From assembly GCA_021771025.1 (NCBI GenBank), contig JAETPW010000015.1, positions 1-43,219 on the forward strand: a stretch of 43,219 nucleotides of DNA. Direction: 5' to 3'. Below the pieces are notes generated by a model, which saw only the letters and a list, made by a program, of their open reading frames with translations, did no database searches and was not told the origin of the DNA. A program made the position numbers and the translations under genes. Shown piece after piece: positions 32,971 through 40,647 of this stretch. How positions within the stretch are numbered: position 1 is the stretch's first letter; every line of letters begins with the position of its first letter. Source of the stretch: Clostridiaceae bacterium. GTDB lineage: Bacteria > Bacillota > Clostridia > TANB77 > CAG-508.

Positions 32971-34221
32971 TTAATCTAAATGATAGAATTTTTGATATAA
33001 GTTTCTTGCTGTTTTTGGGCAATCTACTCCTACATCATCTGAATTTTTGACTGGTGCAAATTCTTCTTCTCGTTTTACTCGTAGTATTGCCATATCGTCT
33101 ACTTTTCCAAACGCATCAAATAAGAAAGCTTCAAATTTATAAGCATTTGGTGAAGTTGGTTCTACTAAGTTCCCCTCTTTATCAAGATATTTTGCTTTTT
33201 TATAAGCTACATGATATGGTAATGGGGTTGCTCCCATACGTTCGATAGCATTTATGCTAAATAAATTACATAATATATGGGATTCTCCATAAAGTAATTC
33301 TCCTTTATCATCTGTGGCTTCAGCCATTTGGTCTGTTATTTCAGAGTATTCAATCACATTTGGTTTTCCATTTCTTTTACAAAATACACCTACTTTTTCT
33401 TTTGGATTTGCTTTTACTACTGATTTACAAGCAACGGTTACTTGTTTGTCGATGGCAATTCCCATTAAAACAGGGTCTACCATTTTCACTAAACAGTTGT
33501 CTACTCCTCCGATAAATACCCATTCTATTCCTAGGTGTCTCATTTGTTCTGTCATTTTATTTTTGACTAACGATTCATAAATTCCGCCATGACCGTCTGC
33601 TGCTAATTTGACTAGTCCGTCTTCTCCGATTAATAATTTTCCTTCTGTATCCATCATAGGGAGTTCGCCTTGGATAAAGAAAAATAAGTTTTTGTCTTTT
33701 TGATAACCAAAACATTTATTTTTTTCAAAGAATTCTTGAGTTTGCTTATTGTTTTCTCTACTGGTCATGATAAACCAAGGAATCGTAACTCCATATTTGC
33801 TTCCTTCTTCTTTTAGTGCATCAGCTAATAGTTCAAATAGTGATTTATGAGAGTTTAACCCAATATCATACGTTCCTTTTGGTCCACTATGTCCTAGGCG
33901 TGTTCCTTGCCCACCAGCCATGGTTACGGCTGCTAGCTTTCCTTCTTTGATAGCTTTTTTCCCTATGTTTTCATAATATTTATATTCATCTTTTAATTGG
34001 TATTTGTCTAAATAGTCAATTGGTGTTATTTCGTCTTCTTGGTGCTTTTCTTCTTGTTTTGTGGTTAAATATAAAGAATGAACTAATTCAAAATCAATAT
34101 TCATAATTTGATCTAATAATTCCTTTTTCTTCTTCTCGTCTAAACGATCATATCCATTTAGTAAATGCTCCTGTCCGTATTTTTTTAATACAGCTTTTAC
34201 TTCTTCCAATTTGTTATTCAT
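32971..34221 (-). CDS. UDP-sugar pyrophosphorylase (UDPGP/UAP family)
   Basis: This 416-residue nucleotidyltransferase is of the eukaryote-like UDPGP family. The nucleotide-binding signature is AVTMAGGQGTRLGHSGPKGTYDIG, here near residues 98-121. IPWFIMTSRENN, GHGGIYESLVKNKM and FIGGVDNCLVKMVDPV follow in family order. It would make UDP-sugar from UTP and a sugar-1-phosphate. Sequence alone does not decide between UDP-GlcNAc and UDP-glucose; proximity of a phosphoglucomutase slightly favours glucose. It is not the GalU/GtaB-type enzyme. ATG follows GAGAGGAAG. The gene is read in the same direction as the phosphoglucomutase gene, with hairpin copy F between them. Confidence 0.85.
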   Translation of the reverse strand: MNNKLEEVKAVLKKYGQEHLLNGYDRLDEKKKKELLDQIMNIDFELVHSLYLTTKQEEKHQEDEITPIDYLDKYQLKDEYKYYENIGKKAIKEGKLAAVTMAGGQGTRLGHSGPKGTYDIGLNSHKSLFELLADALKEEGSKYGVTIPWFIMTSRENNKQTQEFFEKNKCFGYQKDKNLFFFIQGELPMMDTEGKLLIGEDGLVKLAADGHGGIYESLVKNKMTEQMRHLGIEWVFIGGVDNCLVKMVDPVLMGIAIDKQVTVACKSVVKANPKEKVGVFCKRNGKPNVIEYSEITDQMAEATDDKGELLYGESHILCNLFSINAIERMGATPLPYHVAYKKAKYLDKEGNLVEPTSPNAYKFEAFLFDAFGKVDDMAILRVKREEEFAPVKNSDDVGVDCPKTARNLYQKFYHLD

Positions 34222-34292
34222 AAGCTTCTTCCTCTCGTTTTTTTCTCTACTTTTACCTGTTTTTTAGGTGTAGTTTTTGTTTCCGTTACAAA

Positions 34293-34324
34293 AAACAGAT
34301 AAAAGACTTCTTTTTTATCTGTTT
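34293..34324 (-). terminator. Terminator upstream of the pyrophosphorylase gene
   Basis: AAACAGATAAAA (34293-34304) and TTTTATCTGTTT (34313-34324) form a perfect 12-bp stem with an 8-nt loop, flanked by A-rich sequence on the left, which gives a T-run on the minus strand. It probably ends transcription of the unknown gene at 34420-34899. Confidence 0.65.
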
Positions 34325-34419
34325 CTTAGTTATATACTATTTTTTAAATTTTTTCAAGTATTTTATGATTTTTTTCCAAAATGGTTGATGTACCACTTTT
34401 TGTTGAAATCCAAAATTCC

Positions 34420-34899
34420 TTATGCTAAACGAGAACGATCTATTTTTCCCGTTGTGTTAAGAATGGTTTCATAATGATTACTAATAGTAGAAACATCGTT
34501 ACCAATTTCTAAAACATCATAACAATCAATTTGTTTGATTAACGCATCTGAACGAAATGATTCCATTTTTTGATTCATGGTGTGTATATAGTTTTGTTTT
34601 CCTTTAATAAAAAGACTAATTTCTTTTCCTTCTTTTAGGGATTCTTTTATTTTATCTAGCTTCTTCACATCTTGATTACTCCAATCGATTGCTAGTAGTT
34701 TTGCTTTTTCTTCTTCGGCTAAATTCATGCGTGTTAATAAGACTTTGACAGTATTTTGTAAGTCATTTTCCGTAAGAACAATGACTTCTTTTTGCTCTTC
34801 TAACTCTTTTTGCATATATGGCACAGTAATCATCTCAAAATGATAATCACTTGCATAGAAAGAACATACTTTTTCTTTATTTTCTTTTACCATATCCAT
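34420..34899 (-). CDS. Hypothetical cytosolic protein
   Basis: I do not recognise a named family. The open frame extends to 34983. The ATG at 34899 (MDMVKENKEKVCSFYASDYH) has AAAGGGTG just upstream, whereas the upstream ATG has no clear ribosome binding site; I therefore prefer a protein of about 159 residues. It begins with a strand-like CSFYASDYHFEMITVPYM, then EVIVLTENDLQNTVKVLL and LLAIDWSNQDVKKLDKI. No membrane segment is present. The pattern of a short alpha/beta protein with a conserved-looking Cys-Ser-Phe-Tyr start is reminiscent of unnamed clostridial proteins. No function can be given. It is divergently placed from spoIIR. Confidence 0.65.
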   Translation of the reverse strand: MDMVKENKEKVCSFYASDYHFEMITVPYMQKELEEQKEVIVLTENDLQNTVKVLLTRMNLAEEEKAKLLAIDWSNQDVKKLDKIKESLKEGKEISLFIKGKQNYIHTMNQKMESFRSDALIKQIDCYDVLEIGNDVSTISNHYETILNTTGKIDRSRLA

Positions 34900-35060
34900 A
34901 TTCACCCTTTCAAAAACACCAAATAATGGAATGCCTTGTCTTTTGAAGTTTATTTGTTTTTCACTACTTCCAGATTTTACCATTTAATTTGAAATATGTC
35001 AATAATATTTCAAATAAAACTCATCGTGTTTTTTCGACGGCAAAAAACATATGATAAAAA

Positions 35061-35090
35061 TGTATAAAATCTAAAAAATTGGAAATCATG
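35061..35090 (+). promoter_or_regulatory. Putative sigma-F promoter of spoIIR
   Basis: TGTATA (35061-35066), a spacer of exactly 14 nt, and GGAAATCATG (35081-35090) match the forespore sigma-F pattern (WGCATA, N14-15, GGNRAYAMTW) with one difference in the first box and two in the second. It lies 45 nt before the spoIIR start. In Bacillus spoIIR is transcribed by sigma-F. Confidence 0.5.
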
Positions 35091-35134
35091 TTAGTAAAGA
35101 ATATTTTTACAAAAAAAGAGATTGGAGGAAACAG

Positions 35135-35800
35135 ATGAAAAAAATCTTAAATTTTATGAAAAATCCCAAAATTAAACTGATAGGAATATTGAGTGTTTTA
35201 CTATTTTTGTATACAACAGTATGTGCTATTTCTTACGCACAGACTGTTTCAGATGATATCGCTAATAGTGTTTTTCGCCTTCATGTTATTGCTAATAGTG
35301 ATTCAAATGAAGATCAACAATTAAAATTAAAAGTTCGTGATGAACTATTAAAAACAATGAATCGTCTTTGTGAGAATGCTACTTCTAAAGAAGAAGCAAT
35401 GAACATTGCTAAGGAAAATTCTTCGCTTTTTGAGTCTATAGCTAAGGAGACGATAGAAGAAAATGGATACGATTATCCGGTTACTATTCACATTGGTCAA
35501 TTTGATTTTCCGACTAAAACTTATGGAGACATTAGCCTACCTGCTGGTAATTACGATGCTCTACGTGTAGAAATTGGAGAGGCTAAAGGAAAAAATTGGT
35601 GGTGTGTAATGTTTCCGCCCCTATGTTTTATCGATGTAAGTTCCGGAGTAGTTCCTACTGAGTCCAAGGAACAATTGCAAGATTCGATGACTGAAGAAGA
35701 TTATGCTTTAATTTCTGATCAAAATAATTCAGAAATTGAATTTAAGTTTAAAATCTTAGAGTTTTTTGCCCAAACCGGATTCCTTACGGCTAAAAATTAA
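35135..35800 (+). CDS. spoIIR: Stage II sporulation protein R
   Basis: SpoIIR is made in the forespore and secreted toward the mother cell, where it triggers SpoIIGA-dependent processing of pro-sigma-E. The 221-residue protein has an N-terminal signal/anchor (residues 13-33) followed by the family signature IANSVFRLHVIANSDSNEDQQLKLKVRDELL. It also has EIGEAKGKNWWCVMFPPLCF, with the paired aromatic and Cys residues. The length agrees with the family. ATG follows TTGGAGGA. A sigma-F-like promoter lies just upstream and a perfect terminator follows, so it appears monocistronic. Confidence 0.94.
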   Translation: MKKILNFMKNPKIKLIGILSVLLFLYTTVCAISYAQTVSDDIANSVFRLHVIANSDSNEDQQLKLKVRDELLKTMNRLCENATSKEEAMNIAKENSSLFESIAKETIEENGYDYPVTIHIGQFDFPTKTYGDISLPAGNYDALRVEIGEAKGKNWWCVMFPPLCFIDVSSGVVPTESKEQLQDSMTEEDYALISDQNNSEIEFKFKILEFFAQTGFLTAKN

Positions 35801-35878
35801 AAATAGAATCTAGCCATTAATTCTAAAAGTTATTTCGTAAACCAGTTGCATTTCGAACTGCTTTATGATATAGTGAAG

Positions 35879-35912
35879 AAAATTAGAGTGTAATGATTTA
35901 CACTCTAATTTT
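35879..35912 (+). terminator. Terminator after spoIIR
   Basis: AAAATTAGAGTGTAA-like left arm (35879-35893) and TTACACTCTAATTTT (35898-35912) form a perfect 15-bp stem with a TGAT loop. Confidence 0.75.
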
Positions 35913-35971
35913 ATGTCATGTCATTAACTAAGAATATCAATAATTAATATAGATAATTAGGGGGAATCACC

Positions 35972-37231
35972 GTGGAAAAATTAGTAATTAGTGGACCTAC
36001 ACCGTTAAGAGGTGATGTACACATTAATGGAGCAAAAAATGCAGCAGTAGCTATTCTACCTGCTACTTTATTGATTGATGGAGTCTGTACTATCGATAAT
36101 TTACCAAATATAAGCGATGTTAAAATTTCTTGTGAAATTTTAGAAAGATTAGGAGCTAAAATTACTTGGAATACACCAAATGAAATTACCATTGATACGA
36201 GAAATATTGTAACAACAAAAGCTCCTCTTGATTTAACCAGTAAATTTAGAGCTTCTTATTATATTTTAGGTAGTATGTTAGGAAGAAAAGGAGAAATTGA
36301 AGTTGGTATGCCTGGTGGTTGCAAATTAGGGGCTAGACCAATTGATCAACATATTAAAGGGTTTGAATTATTAGGGGCAAATGTTTCAGTAGAAAAAGGA
36401 ACCATTCACGCTAAAGCCAAAAAATTAGTAGGTACTTCTATTTATATGGATATTGTTTCAGTAGGGGCTACCATTAATGTTATGCTAGCTAGTGTTTTAG
36501 CAGAAGGAACTACGATTATTGACAATGCCGCTAAAGAACCTCATATTGTTGATGTAGCTAACTTTTTAAATACTATGGGAGCAGATATTCGTGGGGCAGG
36601 AACAGATATGATTAAAATCAATGGCGTAAAAAAATTACATGGAGAAACTTCTTATTCTGTTGTTCCTGATCAAATCGAAGCTGGTACTTTTATGCTTGCT
36701 GCTGTTGCTACCAGAGGAGATTTATGGATTAGAAATTGTATTACTAAACATCTTGAATCCATTACCGCTAAAATTATGGAAGTTGGTGGGAATGTAGAAG
36801 ACGAGGGTGATAGCATTCATGTTTGGTGTAAAAAACGTCCTAATAAAGCCAATATTAAAACTTTACCTTACCCTGGTTTTCCTACTGATTTACAGCCACA
36901 AATGGGAGTTGTTTTGTCCCTAGCTAATGGAAGTAGTATCATCAATGAGAGTATTTGGGATTCTAGATTTCAATATACAGAAGAATTAAATAAAATGGGT
37001 GCTAAAATTACAGCACAAGGAAAAAGTGCATTTTTTGAGGGAGTCGATAAACTGTATGGAGCCCCTGTTTATTCGACTGATCTACGTGCTGGTGCTGCTC
37101 TAATTGTAGCTGGTACAGCTGCCCATGGAATAACGGAAGTATATAACCTAGAGCATATTGATCGTGGTTATGAAAATATTGAAGAAAAATTCAGAAAAAT
37201 TGGAGCTAATATCAAACGTATCTCTGAATAA
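35972..37231 (+). CDS. murA: UDP-GlcNAc 1-carboxyvinyltransferase
   Basis: MurA transfers enolpyruvate from PEP to UDP-GlcNAc, the committed step of peptidoglycan synthesis and the target of fosfomycin. The 419-residue protein shows GAKNAAVAILPATLL (residues 20-34) with the substrate-binding Lys-Asn pair. The catalytic cysteine lies in VGMPGGCKLGARPIDQH (Cys117); its presence, rather than Asp, predicts fosfomycin sensitivity of this enzyme. FPTDLQPQMGVVLSLANG and the C-terminal IDRGYENIEEKFRKIGA complete the family pattern. The start is GTG (35972) behind AGGGGGAA. Many Firmicutes carry two murA copies; only one is in the window. walJ and rlmH follow in the same direction. Confidence 0.96.
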   Translation: MEKLVISGPTPLRGDVHINGAKNAAVAILPATLLIDGVCTIDNLPNISDVKISCEILERLGAKITWNTPNEITIDTRNIVTTKAPLDLTSKFRASYYILGSMLGRKGEIEVGMPGGCKLGARPIDQHIKGFELLGANVSVEKGTIHAKAKKLVGTSIYMDIVSVGATINVMLASVLAEGTTIIDNAAKEPHIVDVANFLNTMGADIRGAGTDMIKINGVKKLHGETSYSVVPDQIEAGTFMLAAVATRGDLWIRNCITKHLESITAKIMEVGGNVEDEGDSIHVWCKKRPNKANIKTLPYPGFPTDLQPQMGVVLSLANGSSIINESIWDSRFQYTEELNKMGAKITAQGKSAFFEGVDKLYGAPVYSTDLRAGAALIVAGTAAHGITEVYNLEHIDRGYENIEEKFRKIGANIKRISE

Positions 37232-37254
37232 TCAACGAATGAAAGAAGAAAATT

Positions 37255-38043
37255 ATGTTAAATTTTTGTAGTTTATATAGCGGAAGTAGTGGCAATAGTC
37301 TTTTTGTGGAAACTGAAGATACGAAATTATTAATTGATGCTGGGGTTAGTAGCAAAAAAATAGAAACAGCTTTAAATGAATTATCGGTAAACCCAACTGA
37401 TATTAATGGAATTTTAGTTACTCATGAACATTCTGATCATGTGCAAGGATTAGGCACTTTTGCCAAAAAATTCCATCTACCTGTTTTTGTGAACCAAAAA
37501 ACCTTAGATGCTATGCCTAAACAAAAAGAGAAGTTAGAAGAAAAATATATCCATTTTTTTAATTTGAATGAAAAATTTGAAATCGGTGATTTGAAAATAA
37601 AACCTTTTGCTATTCCTCATGATGCAACTAACCCCTGTGGTTTTAACATTATGAAAGAAGATAAAAAAATTAGTATTGCAACTGACATTGGTCACATGAC
37701 AAAAGAAATCATGAAACATCTGGAAAATAGTTTATTTCTTTTGTTAGAGGCTAACTATGACCCTGAAGTATTAATGTATTCGCGTTATCCTTATCCACTT
37801 AAAAATAGAATTGCTGGACCTACTGGTCATCTTTCTAATGAATTAGCAGGAAAAACCATAGCGTATCTTTTACAATCCGGTTTACAAGAAGCGATGCTTG
37901 GTCATTTGAGTAAGGAAAGTAATTTCCCTGAACTTGCTTATAAAACAGTTGTTGAGGAATTAATGGCAAGTAGGCATCATGAAAATTCATTAGCTTTGTC
38001 TGTGGCTAAACGTGATACTTCAAGTAAAGTAGTTTCATTATAA
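37255..38043 (+). CDS. WalJ/YycJ-like metallo-beta-lactamase-fold hydrolase
   Basis: This is a 262-residue MBL-fold protein of the YycJ/WalJ group. The N-terminal LNFCSLYSGSSGNSLFVET is characteristic of the group, followed by the metal-binding THEHSDHVQG (HxHxDH, residues 58-67), IPHDATNPCGF, TDIGHMTKEI and LEANYDPEVL. Near the end lies LGHLSKESNFPELA. In Bacillus the gene follows the walRK operon; here it lies between murA and rlmH. RlmH often neighbours this gene in Firmicutes. A role in coordinating division with replication or in DNA processing has been proposed for the family, but the substrate is not known. The ribosome binding site (GAAAGAAG) is weak. Confidence 0.88.
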   Translation: MLNFCSLYSGSSGNSLFVETEDTKLLIDAGVSSKKIETALNELSVNPTDINGILVTHEHSDHVQGLGTFAKKFHLPVFVNQKTLDAMPKQKEKLEEKYIHFFNLNEKFEIGDLKIKPFAIPHDATNPCGFNIMKEDKKISIATDIGHMTKEIMKHLENSLFLLLEANYDPEVLMYSRYPYPLKNRIAGPTGHLSNELAGKTIAYLLQSGLQEAMLGHLSKESNFPELAYKTVVEELMASRHHENSLALSVAKRDTSSKVVSL

Positions 38044-38074
38044 TTAATGGTTTAAAGAGTAGAAAGGAATAGAT

Positions 38075-38554
38075 ATGCTAAGAATTACCATTTTATGTAT
38101 CGGAAAAGTAAAGGAATCTTTTTTTAGGGAAGCTATCAATGAATATGATAAACGTTTATCAAAATATTGTAAATTGAAGATCAAAGAATTACCTGATGAA
38201 AAAATTCCGGATAAGTTTAATTCTTCTGTTGCTGAAAACATTAAACAAAGGGAAAGTAATTTAGTAAAACAATCTATCCCTAAAGATAGTTTTGTATTTT
38301 GTTTAGATTTAACGGGAAAAGAATATTCCTCTGAAGAATTCTCTGCTAAATTATCAACTCTTTCGATAGAAACTAGCCACATTACTTTTATTATTGGTGG
38401 TTCGTTAGGAATGAGTAATGATCTCTTACATTTAGCAAATCAAAAAATATGTTTTTCAAAGATGACGTTTCCCCATCAATTGATTAGAATTTTTTTATTA
38501 GAGCAAATTTTTCGTGCTTTTAAAATTGCTCATGGAGAAACCTATCATCGCTAA
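38075..38554 (+). CDS. rlmH: 23S rRNA pseudouridine-1915 N3-methyltransferase
   Basis: RlmH is a SPOUT methyltransferase that modifies the pseudouridine in helix 69 of 23S rRNA on assembled 70S ribosomes. The 159-residue product has the normal size. It shows ITILCIGKVKESFFREAINEY at the start, FCLDLTGKEYSSEEF in the middle and the knot region FIIGGSLGMSNDLLHLA. It ends with SKMTFPHQLIRIFLLEQIFR then AFKIAHGETYHR, nearly the family consensus. ATG follows GAAAGGAA. The gene is last in the murA-walJ-rlmH set and is followed by a strong terminator. Confidence 0.97.
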   Translation: MLRITILCIGKVKESFFREAINEYDKRLSKYCKLKIKELPDEKIPDKFNSSVAENIKQRESNLVKQSIPKDSFVFCLDLTGKEYSSEEFSAKLSTLSIETSHITFIIGGSLGMSNDLLHLANQKICFSKMTFPHQLIRIFLLEQIFRAFKIAHGETYHR

Positions 38555-38661
38555 AATAAATGGGGAATTAGAGGAATGGGGGATTCGTAGAGGCTATGGA
38601 ACGATTCTTCAATAACGATTCTTCAATAGAGACTCATAGTGTTTACTATGATGAGTAATCG

Positions 38662-38709
38662 ATTCTTATTATTTTCTTTTGGGGTAAAGAAAATGGTAAG
38701 AATTTTTTT
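38662..38709 (+). terminator. Strong terminator after rlmH
   Basis: ATTCTTA (38662-38668) and ATTTTCTTT (38671-38679) pair with AAAGAAAAT (38686-38694) and TAAGAAT (38697-38703), a 16-bp stem with one internal mismatch pair and a G-rich loop. Six or seven T follow. Upstream of it lies a 14-bp tandem duplication, ACGATTCTTCAATA, at 38601-38628. Confidence 0.75.
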
Positions 38710-38780
38710 CTCTACAATAAATTTTTTCTTGCTAAAATAAATTTTTTGGTTGGGTCAAATTTTTTACAGACAATAGACAA

Positions 38781-38888
38781 TTATTCTAAATGGGAGATCT
38801 TTTTTAAGATTCGATTAGCCATAAAATAAACTAATCCATAACGAATCCCAAAAAACAATAAGATAAAGAGCAAGCTATATTCTATCAT
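38781..38888 (-). CDS. Possible 35-residue membrane peptide downstream of spmB
   Basis: A 36-codon frame begins with ATG at 38888 and reads MIEYSLLFILLFFGIRYGLV, then YFMANRILKKISHLE. It has one hydrophobic segment of about 20 residues with an embedded Arg, then a basic tail, the shape of a small membrane peptide. A modest AAAGG box lies 10 nt upstream. It is in the same direction as spmA-spmB and begins 81 nt after spmB, so co-expression during sporulation is possible. No family is recognised, and a chance frame in AT-rich DNA cannot be excluded. Confidence 0.45.
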   Translation of the reverse strand: MIEYSLLFILLFFGIRYGLVYFMANRILKKISHLE

Positions 38889-38969
38889 ACGTTAGTTGCC
38901 TTTCTTGTGAGAATTAATCAGGATTTTTCTTTTCCCTTGTCCTTATTATAACTAATTGTTTCTAAAATG

Positions 38970-39509
38970 TCAACAAAAACTCGTCGACAGTAATCGACAA
39001 ACTACTACGCTAACAATGATTCCCACTACATCGGCTAGTAATGATGCCCATAAAACAAATCTTGTTTTTTTGATTCCTACTGCACTACTATAAACGGCAA
39101 TAGTATATAAAGTGGTTTCTGTTGATCCCATGATTACTGATGCCATTAAACCAAATAAACTATCTACTCCAAAGGTTTTCATCAAATCTGTAGCTACGGC
39201 TATGGAACTACTTCCTGATATTGGACGCAATAAGGCAAGTGGCATAATCTCACTCGGAAATTTGACAAGATCTAAAATAGGTGTAACAATATGTATGATC
39301 ATATCTAAAACACCTGAAGAACGCAATGCCCCTACTGCTACAAATAAACCAACTAGTGTAGGAAAGATAGAAACAACAATTCCCACTCCTTCTTTTGCAC
39401 CATCTAAAAACGTATCAAAAACTTTATTTCTTTCTATCAATCCATAAACAACAATAATCAAAATCATCATTGGCATAGCTATATTAGATAAAAATTGAAT
39501 TAATTTCAT
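38970..39509 (-). CDS. spmB: Spore maturation protein B
   Basis: SpmB is a membrane protein that, with SpmA, is needed for full dehydration of the spore core. The 179-residue protein is of the nucleoside-transporter gate-domain family. It has membrane segments near residues 8-25 and 40-65, and two or three more after residue 85. Conserved family stretches include FPTLVGLFVAVGALRSSGVLD, here near residues 50-70, ALLRPISGSSSIAVATDLM and IMGSTETTLYTIAVY. No strong ribosome binding site is visible before the ATG at 39509. It follows spmA with a 117-nt gap that contains a 19-bp palindrome. Confidence 0.93.
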   Translation of the reverse strand: MKLIQFLSNIAMPMMILIIVVYGLIERNKVFDTFLDGAKEGVGIVVSIFPTLVGLFVAVGALRSSGVLDMIIHIVTPILDLVKFPSEIMPLALLRPISGSSSIAVATDLMKTFGVDSLFGLMASVIMGSTETTLYTIAVYSSAVGIKKTRFVLWASLLADVVGIIVSVVVCRLLSTSFC

Positions 39510-39563
39510 TTTTTTAGCATATGTTAGCTTTCAAAGCCCACATATTCCCCTTTCATTGTATTA

Positions 39564-39582
39564 GTAAACTTTGAAAGTTTAC
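39564..39582. repeat. 19-bp perfect palindrome in the spmA-spmB gap
   Basis: GTAAACTTTGAAAGTTTAC is symmetric about its central G. A related CTTTCAAAG occurs at about 39530. The size and symmetry would suit an operator or a transcript hairpin, but no regulator is known from the sequence. Confidence 0.4.
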
Positions 39583-39626
39583 CTAGACGGTTGGATAAAA
39601 ATTATCTTTTGGTCTTCTTCATTTTT

Positions 39627-40205
39627 CTATTTTCCCATTTTGATGAATAATTTAGTCGCTGTTATTCCAGCAATAGCTGCACATATCGTAGCAATCCAAA
39701 CTGGTACAATAATGGAAGTTGGATTTTGAGAACCCAAAGAACTTCGTATGGCAATTACCGTTGTTGGGATAATTTGAATAGAGGCTGTATTAATGACAAT
39801 TAAAGTCGCCATTGAATTGGATAAAATGGTTTTATCTATATTTTGTTCTTGCAAAGATTTCATCGCTTTTAATCCTAGTGGAGTTGCTGCATTTCCTAAT
39901 CCTAATATATTAGCAATCATATTCATGGAAATTTCTTGATAAACAGGACTATTTTCTTTTATTTCAGGGAATAATAATTTCATCAAAGGTTTCAATAATT
40001 TAGTTAATTTAGTAACGACTGATGTTTGGTTGGCAATTTCCATTATTCCATTCCAAAGACACATTGTTCCTAATAAACTAAGACATAACTTTACGGCTTC
40101 TTCTGTACTAGAAAAAATAGAAGAATTAAGACTATCTAAATTGCCTGAAAAAATAGCGTAAACAAAAGAAATAATAATAAAAATTGGCCAGACAAAATTT
40201 AGCAT
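39627..40205 (-). CDS. spmA: Spore maturation protein A
   Basis: SpmA is the partner of SpmB in spore core dehydration. The 192-residue membrane protein has segments near residues 2-20, 38-58, 95-115, 125-148 and 160-185. The family stretches LLGTMCLWNGIMEIANQTSV, NMIANILGLGNAATPLGLKA and IVINTASIQIIPTTVIAIRS are present. A GTG at 40214 has been absorbed into the AGGTGAT ribosome binding site, so the ATG at 40205 (MLNFVWPIF) is the better start. It heads the spmA-spmB operon and is divergent from the abrB-like gene. A mother-cell promoter is expected but was not identified. Confidence 0.93.
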   Translation of the reverse strand: MLNFVWPIFIIISFVYAIFSGNLDSLNSSIFSSTEEAVKLCLSLLGTMCLWNGIMEIANQTSVVTKLTKLLKPLMKLLFPEIKENSPVYQEISMNMIANILGLGNAATPLGLKAMKSLQEQNIDKTILSNSMATLIVINTASIQIIPTTVIAIRSSLGSQNPTSIIVPVWIATICAAIAGITATKLFIKMGK

Positions 40206-40258
40206 AAAAATCACCTAGAACATTTTATTCTCATTTTTAACTTTTATACCAAATGTGA

Positions 40259-40287
40259 TTGACCTATATTTTTATTTATGATATATT
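40259..40287 (+). promoter_or_regulatory. Sigma-A promoter of the abrB-like gene
   Basis: TTGACC (40259-40264) and TATATT (40282-40287) are separated by exactly 17 nt, a strong vegetative promoter about 47 nt upstream of the ATG. Confidence 0.75.
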
Positions 40288-40333
40288 ATATTTATGAAAG
40301 GGATTGTAAAATAATAACATTAAGGAGGAGAAC

Positions 40334-40591
40334 ATGAAATCTACTGGTATTATTAGAAGGGTGGATGAATTGGGTAGAGTTGTTATACCTATAGAAATCA
40401 GAAATAAATTTGATATTGTCGAGAAAGATCCTATGGAAATTTATGTTGATGGGTCTTCTATCATTTTGAAAAAGTTCGAACCTAATTGCATCTTTTGCGG
40501 AAGTACAAAAGACTTAGTTGAATATAAAGAAAAACTAGTGTGTTCTAAGTGTGCAGAACATCTTAATGAATTAAAGGATAATTTAAAGTAA
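40334..40591 (+). CDS. AbrB/SpoVT-family transition-state regulator
   Basis: This is an 85-residue DNA-binding regulator. The N-terminal swapped-hairpin barrel, MKSTGIIRRVDELGRVVIPI then EIRNKFDI, is almost the AbrB consensus. The C-terminal half carries two Cys pairs, NCIFCGSTKDL and LVCSKCAEHL, which could bind zinc and help oligomerise. AbrB proteins repress post-exponential genes during growth. The start is ATG behind TAAGGAGGAG, downstream of a good sigma-A promoter. The neighbouring rsmI and trmN6 reproduce the Bacillus order yabB-rsmI-abrB, which supports orthology with AbrB rather than SpoVT. Confidence 0.92.
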   Translation: MKSTGIIRRVDELGRVVIPIEIRNKFDIVEKDPMEIYVDGSSIILKKFEPNCIFCGSTKDLVEYKEKLVCSKCAEHLNELKDNLK

Positions 40592-40647
40592 AATAAAAAC
40601 AATATAAATTACGTAGTGGATTGTACGAATTTATATTGTTTTATTTT
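40591..40647. terminator. Bidirectional terminator between abrB-like gene and rsmI
   Basis: AAATAAAAACAATATAAATT (40591-40610) and its near-perfect complement AATTTATATTGTTTTATTTT (from about 40628) form a 19-bp stem with one bulge. Both strands end in A/T runs, fitting the two convergent genes. Confidence 0.75.
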
